Shown piece after piece: positions 55,845-63,386 of a stretch of 64,000 nucleotides of DNA. Position numbers and translations under genes: made by a program. Within the stretch, counting starts at the first letter, position 1; each line of letters opens with the position of its first letter. The stretch lies in contig NZ_LN611422.1 in the NCBI RefSeq assembly GCF_000821245.2, forward strand, positions 100,456-164,455, read 5' to 3'. The notes below the pieces were generated by a model. It did not search any database. It had not been told where the DNA came from and worked only from the letters and a program-made list of their open reading frames with translations. Source of the stretch: Virgibacillus senegalensis. GTDB lineage: Bacteria; Bacillota; Bacilli; Bacillales; Amphibacillaceae.

Positions 55845-56060
55845 ATGATGGAAGAGATGATTAGAAAGTGCCGGTTATGCCAAGAACCGATGCCGCCATC
55901 ACCGTTTATGACGTGTCCTTCATGTTTAGCAGATAGCGAAAAGGTGAAGACATACATCTTGAAACATCCACATGTGACCCCTGAGAAAATTGCAGAAGCA
56001 ACAGAAGTACCACTCGATAAAGTTTCTAACATGGTAAAATTAGGCGTTAATTCCAAATAA
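55845..56060 (+). CDS. Small zinc-ribbon/HTH protein resembling YvyF
   Basis: A 71-residue protein: N-terminal CRLCQEPMPPSP...CPSC zinc ribbon (residues ~9-29) and a C-terminal helix-turn-helix-like half (YILKHPHVTPEKIAEATEVP). The layout is that of the flagellar-operon protein YvyF (TIGR03826) but shorter and outside any flagellar cluster. Start is one of two consecutive ATG codons (55845 or 55848) after GAAAGGG. Followed by a strong terminator. Confidence 0.7.
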   Translation: MMEEMIRKCRLCQEPMPPSPFMTCPSCLADSEKVKTYILKHPHVTPEKIAEATEVPLDKVSNMVKLGVNSK

Positions 56061-56070
56061 GCTATAGGAA

Positions 56071-56099
56071 AAGCTTGCCTCTTATGGCAAGCTTTTTTT
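56071..56099 (+). terminator. Terminator after the zinc-ribbon gene
   Basis: AAAGCTTGCC and GGCAAGCTTT around TCTTAT with a T-run. It isolates the ABC exporter leader that follows. Confidence 0.92.
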
Positions 56100-56211
56100 G
56101 TTACAGGAACTTTTTGCCGGGGAGACAATCAGCGCAGGTAAGTTCTTTGAAAAATTGGTGATACGGCTGATTAGATTCACTCAAGAACTGTCAGAAAAGT
56201 AGAACTACAGG

Positions 56212-56240
56212 TTGACACACAATGTTCACAATTATATAAT
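56212..56240 (+). promoter_or_regulatory. Consensus SigA promoter of the ABC exporter leader
   Basis: TTGACA (56212-56217), exactly 17 bp, TATAAT (56235-56240): a perfect consensus promoter. Such strength with two terminators downstream is typical of attenuation control, where initiation is constitutive. Confidence 0.9.
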
Positions 56241-56276
56241 GATAAAGCATAAAACGACGAAAGGAGGTCGCAGACC

Positions 56277-56357
56277 ATGAAAAAAGTAACGATTGTACGT
56301 TCTTATAACTTCATATGCCTGTGGCCTTCTGGAAAAGTTTATGTAGGCATTAACTAG
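56277..56357 (+). CDS. 26-residue leader peptide of the ABC exporter
   Basis: An ORF of 26 codons starting about 30 nt after the predicted transcript start, with a near-ideal AAAGGAGGTCG ribosome site. The peptide has a basic start, a hydrophobic/aromatic core NFICLWPSGK and ends VYVGIN. Its stop codon is inside a potential hairpin (56349-56378) and two intrinsic terminators follow within 120 nt. It is most likely a regulatory leader whose translation, or ribosome stalling by an antibiotic, decides read-through, in the manner described for B. subtilis bmrB before bmrCD. I do not recognise the peptide itself. Confidence 0.75.
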   Translation: MKKVTIVRSYNFICLWPSGKVYVGIN

Positions 56358-56378
56358 CTTAGAGAGATTCTATGTTAA
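56349..56378 (+). promoter_or_regulatory. Hairpin overlapping the leader-peptide stop codon
   Basis: ATTAACTAG and CTATGTTAAT pair over nine positions with one bulge. A ribosome on the last codons of the leader would keep this stem open, which is how alternative folding downstream could be triggered. Confidence 0.5.
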
Positions 56379-56407
56379 TCCAACTACATAAGTGTATTTT
56401 CAATCAG

Positions 56408-56437
56408 GTCACGAATAACCATTTCCGTGACTTTTTT
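56408..56437 (+). terminator. First intrinsic terminator in the exporter leader
   Basis: GTCACG (56408-56413) and CGTGAC (56426-56431), with inner AAT/ATT, followed by TTTTTT. Confidence 0.8.
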
Positions 56438-56442
56438 ATGTT

Positions 56443-56475
56443 AGACACACGTCTGCGGATGTGTGTCTATTTTTT
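56443..56475 (+). terminator. Second intrinsic terminator in the exporter leader
   Basis: AGACACAC (56443-56450) and GTGTGTCT (56461-56468) are perfect arms with a 10-nt loop, followed by ATTTTTTT. Confidence 0.85.
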
Positions 56476-56551
56476 TATCCAAATTTGGTTTAAGGAAAAA
56501 CATATAGTTAACTATCACTTGAAAAAAGTCCTGCGGATTTTCAATGGAACT

Positions 56552-56702
56552 AGTATAAGAAACCCTAAGCATTCGCCATTATTTGGCGATATGCTAAGTG
56601 TTTCTAACACTTGTGAAGGGCAGATTGAGATTAAAAGGAGCCAAGTATAAGAAACCCTAAGCATTCGCCATTATTTTTGCGATATGCTAAAGGTTTCTAA
56701 CA
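56552..56702 (+). repeat. Two direct copies of a ~58-nt hairpin-forming repeat
   Basis: Copies at 56552-56610 and 56644-56702 start AGTATAAGAAACCCTAAGC and end GTTTCTAACA. Each folds on itself: AGAAAC with GTTTCT, AAGCAT with ATGCT, CGC(C) with (G)GCG. Period 92 nt. Neither is followed by a T-run. The second copy carries a slightly shorter inner stem. Confidence 0.85.
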
Positions 56703-56735
56703 TATACTGATCAAGGATTTGAGGAGGGGTTGTGA

Positions 56736-56792
56736 ATGGATGTTATTCAACGGAAACTGGAACTGGTAGAGGATTGGAAAGAGAGCGGTTAG
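56736..56792 (+). CDS. Second short ORF (18 codons) before the exporter gene
   Basis: ATG 56736 lies 6 bp after GAGGAGGGG and opens an 18-codon ORF ending in TAG at 56790-56792, 32 bp before the exporter start. The ribosome site is stronger than that of the exporter gene itself. It may be a second regulatory ORF that feeds ribosomes to the exporter, or the site may serve a GTG at 56732 that gives the exporter a 31-residue N-terminal extension. I favour the former because homologous exporters begin at the MFSVFWKLDW residues. Confidence 0.45.
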   Translation: MDVIQRKLELVEDWKESG

Positions 56793-56824
56793 CAAATTTA
56801 TTGAAGAAAAAAGCAGGTGAAAAT

Positions 56825-58573
56825 ATGTTTAGTGTATTTTGGAAGTTAGATTGGTTTTTTAAAAAGTATTGGAAAAGGTACAGTTTTGCAATCGTTGCGT
56901 TGATTGCTGCCAGTTTAATTGACCTTATTCCGCCGAAGCTTGTCGGAATAGCGATTGATGAAATGCAGTTTCAAACGTTTAATTGGGATCGAATGACCGA
57001 ACTGCTATTGCTATATGGTTTGATCATCGTTTTAAGTTACACCGTCTCATTCTTATGGGATTATAACTTATTCGGCGGTGCAGCCATTATGGAAAAGCTG
57101 ATGCGCACCCGTCTGATGAATCATTTTCTGCGGATGACACCGACATTCTTCGGAAAATACCGGACAGGCGACTTGATGGCAAGGAGTACGAATGATTTAA
57201 AAGCGATTTCGATGACGACAGGCTTTGGCATCCTTACGCTGGTTGATTCAAGCATATTTATGCTAATGATCATAGCGGTGATGGGCTTTACGATCAGCTG
57301 GAAGCTAACGTTGGCGGCACTTTTGCCACTGCCAATCATGGCTGTTGTCATGCAAAAATACGGAAATGTCATTCATCATCGATTCACGAGAGCACAGAAT
57401 GCCTTTGGAGAAATGAATAATGAAGTATTGGAATCGATACGCGGGGTGAGGGTGATCCGTGCATTCGTTCAAGAAGAACAAGACCAGAAGCGTTTTCAAT
57501 CCATGACGGCTGATGTGTATCAAAAAAATCTGGAAGTAGCAAAAGTGGATGCGTTATTTGAACCGACCATGAAAATTCTCGTAGGGTTGTCTTATACAAT
57601 CGGGTTGGGCTATGGAGCCATGCTTGTGTTCCAAAACTATCTAACCTTGGGTGAGCTTGTCTCTTTCAATGTTTACCTTGGAATGTTAATTTGGCCGATG
57701 TTTGCTGTCGGCGAATTGATCAATGTTATGCAGCGGGGCAACGCATCGCTTGATCGCGTCCAGGAAACGCTTGGTTATCAGGCGGACATCCTGGACCCGG
57801 CGGAACCATTAAGCGTCAAATCCGCTGATTCCATTGTTTTTGACAAGGTAAGCTTCGCTTATCCTGGAAGTGAACAGGATAGTCTGCGGTCCATTGATTT
57901 TAAAGTGGAAAAAGGGCAGACAGTTGGAATTGTCGGGAAAACAGGCGCTGGAAAGACGACTCTGTTTAAACAATTGCTCCGGGAATATCCCGGATTACGT
58001 GGCGAAATCCGCATAGCAGGATTACCAATTGAGCAACTATCATTACAGAACATCCGCAACTGGATTGGTTACGTCCCGCAAGAGCAAATCCTGTTCTCTA
58101 AAACCATTCGGGAAAACATACAATTTGGAAAGCCGGATGCAACAGACGAGGAGATATTCCGAGTCATGGAAATGGCCCAATTCTTAAACGACATTAGAGC
58201 TCTTCCCAATGGACTCGATACGAAGGTAGGGGAGAGTGGGGTTACCTTATCAGGAGGGCAGAAACAGCGGGTGTCCTTAGCGAGGGCATTTATTAAAGAT
58301 CCAGAAATTCTTATACTGGATGATGCCCTTTCGGCAGTCGACGGTAAAACAGAGGCTAATATCATACGGCATTTAAGACAGGAACGAAGCCAGAAAACTA
58401 CGTTTATTGCAGCCCACAGATTGTCAGCCGTAGAACATGCCGACCTGATCGTTGTTCTGGATGACGGGCAAATTATCGAAAAGGGGACACATGAACAATT
58501 AATGGAGATGGATGGCTGGTATGCAGCACAATATCAACTGCAGCAGCTTGAAGAACAGGAGGTGATCTCCTAA
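56825..58573 (+). CDS. Heterodimeric ABC exporter subunit, YheI/BmrC type (degenerate ATP site)
   Basis: A 582-residue half-transporter: six membrane helices (~15-300) and a nucleotide-binding domain (~335-575) with Walker A GKTGAGKTT, signature LSGGQKQRVSLARA and Walker B ILILDDALSAVD. The catalytic Glu is replaced by Asp in LILDDALS, as in BmrC-type subunits with one degenerate site. N-terminus MFSVFWKLDWFFKKYWKRY resembles B. subtilis YheI. ATG 56825 lies after AGGTGA. It forms a drug-exporting heterodimer with the next gene, whose ATG overlaps its stop (TAATG). Expression is probably controlled by the upstream leader. Confidence 0.93.
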   Translation: MFSVFWKLDWFFKKYWKRYSFAIVALIAASLIDLIPPKLVGIAIDEMQFQTFNWDRMTELLLLYGLIIVLSYTVSFLWDYNLFGGAAIMEKLMRTRLMNHFLRMTPTFFGKYRTGDLMARSTNDLKAISMTTGFGILTLVDSSIFMLMIIAVMGFTISWKLTLAALLPLPIMAVVMQKYGNVIHHRFTRAQNAFGEMNNEVLESIRGVRVIRAFVQEEQDQKRFQSMTADVYQKNLEVAKVDALFEPTMKILVGLSYTIGLGYGAMLVFQNYLTLGELVSFNVYLGMLIWPMFAVGELINVMQRGNASLDRVQETLGYQADILDPAEPLSVKSADSIVFDKVSFAYPGSEQDSLRSIDFKVEKGQTVGIVGKTGAGKTTLFKQLLREYPGLRGEIRIAGLPIEQLSLQNIRNWIGYVPQEQILFSKTIRENIQFGKPDATDEEIFRVMEMAQFLNDIRALPNGLDTKVGESGVTLSGGQKQRVSLARAFIKDPEILILDDALSAVDGKTEANIIRHLRQERSQKTTFIAAHRLSAVEHADLIVVLDDGQIIEKGTHEQLMEMDGWYAAQYQLQQLEEQEVIS

Positions 58574-60606
58574 TGAAAAAAGCAACAACAGAAGGTAGAT
58601 TATTTCAATATGCTGTGCGGTTCAAGAAAACAATCACGTTAGGCCTCTTATGCCTAATTGCAGCGGTAACACTTGAACTGGCAGGCCCTTTTATCGCAAA
58701 ACGTGTCATTGACGATCATATCACAGGAATCGAAACGACTTGGCACCAAGTGGCCGCTAATGAGGATAAGTATACGGTTTCGTTTAACGGAAATTTTTAT
58801 AAGCGCGAAGACCGGATGAAACAAGGGGAAACTTCCTTGGGTTCAGTCAGTCTGCTGCAGGTGGGGAGATCTTACTATCTGACTGACAATCAAGTAAGCC
58901 AAACAGGGAAACGTAGTGTGGAAGAAGGAATGGTTACGGTCAAGACGCCGGAAGGAACAGAAGTAACAGAAGCACAAAAGCTAAATGTTTCTGACTTGTA
59001 TAGCTTTTTTAAACCGGAACAGTCCCCGATTGTTTGGCTTCTCGTTTTATACGTAGTCCTGCTTTTGATTGCAGCTGTCTTCCAATTCGGAAAGACATAC
59101 TTGTTGCAAAAGGCTTCCAACCGGATTGTGGAAAAGATGCGAAATGACATTTTCCAGCATACCCAGGAGGTGCCGATCAATTACTATGTCAACCAGCCAG
59201 CCGGGAAAATTGTCGCACGCATCACCAATGATACGGAAGCTATCAGGGATTTATATGAACGCGTTCTATCTGTTTTTGTCACAAGTATCATTTACATGGC
59301 AGGAATTTACACAGCGCTGTTCCTGTTGGATTTTCGGCTTGCAGCGTTATGTTTAATCCTGTTACCGGTCATTTATTTATGGATGAAAGTTTATAAGCAT
59401 TTTGGCACGAAATACAATCAGGTGGTCAGGTCGACGGTCAGTGATATCAATGGAAACATCAACGAATCGATCCATGGTATGCCCATTATCCAGGCCTTTC
59501 AAAAAGAAGACCAGGTAAGACATGAGTTTGAGCAGATGAATGAACGGCATTTTGTGTATCAGCGCAAACTGGTAAAGCTAAGTGCGTTAACGTCCCATAA
59601 TCTCGTCAACGTGTTACGCAACATTACGTTTGTCGCATTTATTTGGTATTTTGGCTCCTCTTCTCTTGGCCTTGAAAGTGTCGTTACTGCTGGATTACTC
59701 TATGCATTTGTCGATTATTTAACACGCTTGTTCAACCCTGTTAATGACATCGTCAACCAATTGCCTTTGTTGGAGCAGGCAAGGGTGGCAGCTTCCAGGG
59801 TATTCGAGCTGATGGACCAACATGGTGAAGAAGTCGAAGTTGCGCCGATTGCCAAATATAAAGGACATGTTCAATTTCAATCGGTTTGGTTCGCCTATGA
59901 TGAACCAGAATATGTGCTGAAAAATATAAATTTGGACATTCGTCCGGGAGAAACAGCAGCCTTTGTCGGGCACACCGGTTCAGGCAAAAGTTCGATCATG
60001 AATCTATTATTCCGGTTCTATGATCCTCAAAAAGGGAACATATTGATCGATGGCAAGAAGACACTTGGATTGTCGAGACAACAAGTTAGAAGTCATATGG
60101 GAATCGTATTGCAGGATCCGTTCTTATTCACTGGTTCCATTTTGTCGAATGTAACCATGAATGATCCCACTATTTCCCGGGAAATGGCGATAGATGCATT
60201 AAAGGCAGTCGGTGCTGACCGTTTTATCGAACGGTTGCCGAATCGATACGATGAACCGGTGAAGGAGGGTGGCAGCACATTCTCCATGGGAGAACGGCAG
60301 CTGATTTCCTTTGCCCGGGCATTGGCTTTCGACCCATCGATTTTGATTCTGGATGAAGCTACGGCCAATATTGATACTGAGACTGAAAATATTATCCAAC
60401 AGGCATTAGAAGTGCTGAAAAGAGGACGGACGACCTTGGTTATCGCTCATAGATTGTCGACAATCCAGCAAGCGGATAACATCTTTGTACTGGAGAATGG
60501 TACAATAAAAGAACAAGGTAATCACCAAAGTCTGCTGGAGCAGGCTGGCCTTTATTATCAGATGTATCAGATGCAGCAGGGCGGAATGAAAAGCCAGCTC
60601 GTTTAA
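58573..60606 (+). CDS. Heterodimeric ABC exporter subunit, YheH/BmrD type (canonical ATP site)
   Basis: A 677-residue half-transporter. After the first membrane helix there is an unusually long extracytoplasmic insert (~45-150, EDKYTVSFNGNFYKREDRMK), as in BmrD. The remaining helices and the nucleotide-binding domain follow, with Walker A GHTGSGKSS, signature FSMGERQLISFARALA (SMGE instead of SGGQ) and Walker B ILILDEATANID with the catalytic Glu intact. Pairing of a degenerate and a canonical partner is characteristic of multidrug ABC heterodimers. It ends 28 bp before the S1C protease gene. Confidence 0.94.
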   Translation: MKKATTEGRLFQYAVRFKKTITLGLLCLIAAVTLELAGPFIAKRVIDDHITGIETTWHQVAANEDKYTVSFNGNFYKREDRMKQGETSLGSVSLLQVGRSYYLTDNQVSQTGKRSVEEGMVTVKTPEGTEVTEAQKLNVSDLYSFFKPEQSPIVWLLVLYVVLLLIAAVFQFGKTYLLQKASNRIVEKMRNDIFQHTQEVPINYYVNQPAGKIVARITNDTEAIRDLYERVLSVFVTSIIYMAGIYTALFLLDFRLAALCLILLPVIYLWMKVYKHFGTKYNQVVRSTVSDINGNINESIHGMPIIQAFQKEDQVRHEFEQMNERHFVYQRKLVKLSALTSHNLVNVLRNITFVAFIWYFGSSSLGLESVVTAGLLYAFVDYLTRLFNPVNDIVNQLPLLEQARVAASRVFELMDQHGEEVEVAPIAKYKGHVQFQSVWFAYDEPEYVLKNINLDIRPGETAAFVGHTGSGKSSIMNLLFRFYDPQKGNILIDGKKTLGLSRQQVRSHMGIVLQDPFLFTGSILSNVTMNDPTISREMAIDALKAVGADRFIERLPNRYDEPVKEGGSTFSMGERQLISFARALAFDPSILILDEATANIDTETENIIQQALEVLKRGRTTLVIAHRLSTIQQADNIFVLENGTIKEQGNHQSLLEQAGLYYQMYQMQQGGMKSQLV

Positions 60607-60634
60607 GCAAGATGCAAAAGCTTGGGGTGGGCAA

Positions 60635-61447
60635 ATGGCAAACTCGAACGACCCAAAACAGGATATCATCGACAAGGATTTATATGAAGAGATTCCAGAG
60701 GAAGAACTGTTGGAAATCCTTGAAGAGGAAAAAAGAAAATCCCGGGAGCAAAGACGAGAAGAACGGGAACAAATAAAGAGGCCGTTTCCTAAATGGGCAT
60801 TTTGGCTGATTGCTGCCATAATGACAATTAATGTGATTGCACTGCTCCCGACCACGATTTCTATCCCCGCTATCGACTTTTTAATCAGTTCAGCTAAATT
60901 GTCCACTGACGATGACGTCAGCAGCTATAAGCCTGCTGTGGTGGTGATCGAAGCAGGAAACAGCCAGGGGACAGGTTTTTCCATCACTGATGATGGGGAA
61001 ATATTGACCAACCACCATGTGATTGAAGGAGAGAAACGGATTTTGGTTGCCTATCCGGATGATGGACTGTATGATGCAGAAGTGGTGGCCGCTTACCCTG
61101 ACATTGATATTGCCGTACTTCAAGTGGAGGGAGAAAATTTACCGCACTTGGAGTTGGCTGGGAACAGCGACAGCTTTACAGAAGAAGAGCCTTTTTATTT
61201 TATAGGGAATCCCTTACGTTTTCAGGGAATTGCCAATGAGGGGAAAATCATCGGCTATACCGAGCTAGCTGATTGGGAGGAACGTGTTATGATGCTGGAA
61301 GCTCCTGTTTACAGAGGGAACAGCGGCAGTCCGGTCATAAATGAAAACGGAAAAGTTATCGGTGTAGTGTTTGCGACACTGGAACATACGGAACACGGAA
61401 AAGTCGGCTTGGCCGTTCCCATCGAGTATTATCTTCAAAAACAATAA
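60635..61447 (+). CDS. Membrane-anchored S1C (HtrA-like) serine protease without PDZ
   Basis: A 270-residue protein. Acidic/basic coiled N-terminus (~15-50), one membrane helix (~54-78), then a trypsin-like domain with the triad His128 (LTNHHVI), Asp158 (DIDIAVLQ) and Ser230 (YRGNSGSPV). The PDZ domain of HtrA/DegP proteins is absent, so it resembles small YyxA-like or trypsin-like-peptidase-domain proteins. The domain would face the cell exterior. It starts 28 bp after the ABC exporter and may be partly co-transcribed. Confidence 0.9.
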   Translation: MANSNDPKQDIIDKDLYEEIPEEELLEILEEEKRKSREQRREEREQIKRPFPKWAFWLIAAIMTINVIALLPTTISIPAIDFLISSAKLSTDDDVSSYKPAVVVIEAGNSQGTGFSITDDGEILTNHHVIEGEKRILVAYPDDGLYDAEVVAAYPDIDIAVLQVEGENLPHLELAGNSDSFTEEEPFYFIGNPLRFQGIANEGKIIGYTELADWEERVMMLEAPVYRGNSGSPVINENGKVIGVVFATLEHTEHGKVGLAVPIEYYLQKQ

Positions 61448-61454
61448 ATCAATT

Positions 61455-61485
61455 ACCCGCAGGAGTTTGTATCCTGCGGTTTTTT
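61455..61485 (+). terminator. Terminator after the protease gene
   Basis: CCGCAGG and CCTGCGG around AGTTTGTAT, with a TTTTTT tail. Confidence 0.9.
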
Positions 61486-61560
61486 GTGTTTGCCTGAAAG
61501 CATGGTGCGTTTTAAGGATTTAGGACAAGGGTATTAAATGAAAAAAAAGGAGGAATGATG

Positions 61561-62334
61561 ATGCTTTACTATGCATCCTCTTTGAGCGATTATCAATTGA
61601 AAGCAACGGATGGGGAGCTTGGCAAAGTCAAAGAATTATATTTTGACGATAAACAATGGGTACTCCGTTATTTCGGAGTGGACACAAGAAAATGGCTGCC
61701 TGGTAAAAAAGTGCTTTTATCCCCCCGATCCTTACAAACGGTTGATGATGAAAACCGAGTAATCGAGTTGTCCAGCGATAAAGAAACGGTACGGAACAGC
61801 CCTTCGTTGGATGAAACTTCGCCACTAACCAGAGAATATGAAATGAATCTGACAAGATATTATGGATGGGCTCCATATTGGACTGGCGGATTTCTTTGGG
61901 GAAGGGAGGATGTTCCGCTGGTCGGTGCAGTTACCAATTCCGAGCAGGCGATTGATATCCAGGAAAATCGGGAAGAAACCCTGGCAGAAGAACTGACGCA
62001 CAATTTACGGGAAATAGACGAGTTGATAGAGAAATTCACTGTGCATGCATCAGATGGAAAAATCGGAAGTATCAATGATGTCCTGTTAGATGGGGAGAGT
62101 TGGAAACTTCGCTATCTGGTTGTCAAGAACAGCCAGGATTTCTCTTGGAAGTATTCTTTGTTGTCCCCAGATTGGACACAGTCGGTGGATTGGGTGGACT
62201 ACAATCTGTACCTTGATGTTACGCGGGAAACGGTGAAAAACGGACCGGGAATCGAGGAGAAACAGGAAATTTCAAGAGGAACGGAACAAGATCTGCACAC
62301 TGCTTATGGGAAGCAAACCTACTGGAACTATTAA
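61561..62334 (+). CDS. PRC-barrel domain protein
   Basis: A 257-residue soluble protein with two PRC-barrel-like repeats: residues ~1-75 (TDGELGKVKELYFDDKQWVLRY) and ~155-235 (SDGKIGSINDVLLDGESWKLRY). The internal duplication is evident by eye. Proteins of this type are common in Bacillus and other bacteria; the barrel is an adaptor fold and no enzymatic role is known. Three ATG codons in a row occur at 61555-61563; 61561 is best placed after AAAAGGAGG. Confidence 0.85.
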   Translation: MLYYASSLSDYQLKATDGELGKVKELYFDDKQWVLRYFGVDTRKWLPGKKVLLSPRSLQTVDDENRVIELSSDKETVRNSPSLDETSPLTREYEMNLTRYYGWAPYWTGGFLWGREDVPLVGAVTNSEQAIDIQENREETLAEELTHNLREIDELIEKFTVHASDGKIGSINDVLLDGESWKLRYLVVKNSQDFSWKYSLLSPDWTQSVDWVDYNLYLDVTRETVKNGPGIEEKQEISRGTEQDLHTAYGKQTYWNY

Positions 62335-62388
62335 GGTAGATATATGCGCGAACGAGTCCGGGACAAAAGCATGAGCACCAAAGCAAAA

Positions 62389-62430
62389 AAGAACGAATCC
62401 TAAACGCCAATAGGATTCGTTCTTTTTTTT
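62389..62430 (+). terminator. Terminator after the PRC-barrel gene
   Basis: AAGAACGAATCCT and AGGATTCGTTCTT are 13-bp perfect arms with a T8 tail. Confidence 0.95.
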
Positions 62431-62460
62431 ATATGTTCCTTCGATAGATTTCTTTTTGTT

Positions 62461-62528
62461 CTGTTGTTTGATGCGTACTTCTAATCGCTACGGCAAGCTG
62501 CTCCGCTTTCCACGGGCAGAGCTTAACT
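62461..62528 (+). repeat. Dispersed repeat, copy 2
   Basis: Matches 28553-28632: CTGTTGTTTGATGCGTACTTC, then CGGCAAGCTGCTCCGCTTTC and CACGGGCAGAGCTTAACT. Same orientation as copy 1, and likewise between a terminator and the next gene. Confidence 0.7.
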
Positions 62529-62606
62529 CGAAATGTTATAATGGGATAAAGCCCTTTCAAAAAAAGAGGAATTTTATGAGTGCTATGTTTAGGGAGGGAT
62601 TGTAAG

Positions 62607-62795
62607 ATGAAAAAACACTTTAAATATCATTTGAGTGTAGGGATTGTTTTTTACTTTCTATCTCTACTTATTTTCTTAGCGATTGACTCTTCATTGCCTT
62701 TTATAGCAAGTATATTTATTGCTTTTTTCGCATTTGAAATGAGTGTTCATTACTTGGCTCATAAGGACAGAAATGAAAATAAAATAAAGCCCTAA
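62607..62795 (+). CDS. Small two-helix membrane protein of unknown function
   Basis: A 62-residue protein with two hydrophobic helices (~10-27 and ~31-50) and a charged C-terminus. ATG 62607 follows AGGGAGGG; the upstream in-frame start at 62580 lacks a site. Not recognised; AT-rich relative to neighbours. Confidence 0.6.
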   Translation: MKKHFKYHLSVGIVFYFLSLLIFLAIDSSLPFIASIFIAFFAFEMSVHYLAHKDRNENKIKP

Positions 62796-62819
62796 ATCCG
62801 TTAGAATCCATCAGCTACT

Positions 62820-63271
62820 AATTAATAAATACCAAATGTGCTTACCCGATTACCTACAGTCCCCTCTTCATTTACCCATACGTTACGATTTGTTTCACCA
62901 TCTTCACCTATAAAAATTCTAAAGTATCTTCAACGACTTCTTTCATGAAGAAAAGGAATTCTTTTACTAGCTCTTTATCATAACCAATAACGATCGGGAT
63001 TCAGTCAGTAGATGTATTTCCTTTTTCGGTTATTGTCGCTAATCATTACTTCCGCCTTCAGTAGCTCAGACCATCCAATAACCATTTTCCTTAAAATGGA
63101 AGAATGAAATCTTGAACTAAAGATTGTAATAATAAATCTATTCGTATCAAAGTTTTTTTCATTTATTTGGCGAAATTTATCATTTGATGACAACTTTTTA
63201 AAGAAAATGTAATCTTCTTGTGATAGCTTCCTGTTCTTTCTTTCGGTATCATTAATCATACTACAGAACAA
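62820..63271 (-). pseudogene. Possible decayed gene of unknown family
   Basis: On the minus strand an 88-codon ORF (63271-63005) is followed, in shifted frames with stop codons between, by protein-like stretches such as IPIVIGYDKELVKEFLFFMK and GEDGETNRNVWVNEEGTV. The lower two would be natural continuations of one charged protein. AT content is higher than in the surroundings. No start signal is clear and I cannot name a family, so this is tentative. Confidence 0.3.
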
Positions 63272-63332
63272 TGGAGATTATCATGCAGAATAAAAATCAT
63301 CGAACAATACAACACAGCAAATTGAATAAAAC

Positions 63333-63359
63333 ACCCAGAAAAAAACTGCGATTTTCGAA
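63333..63359 (+). promoter_or_regulatory. Candidate SigI-dependent promoter of sigI
   Basis: ACCCAGAA (63333-63340) with an A-tract, then CGAA (63356-63359) 15 bp later. This resembles the ACCC...CGAA pattern reported for SigI-type promoters, which are usually autoregulated. It lies 28 bp before the sigI start. Confidence 0.45.
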
Positions 63360-63386
63360 ATTTTTAAAGGCTGGAGGTGATGAGGG

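Noticed and set aside
56372-56650. 92-codon ORF within the ABC exporter leader
   Set aside because: It runs through both terminators and the first hairpin repeat, has no ribosome site, and its translation would contradict the RNA structures.
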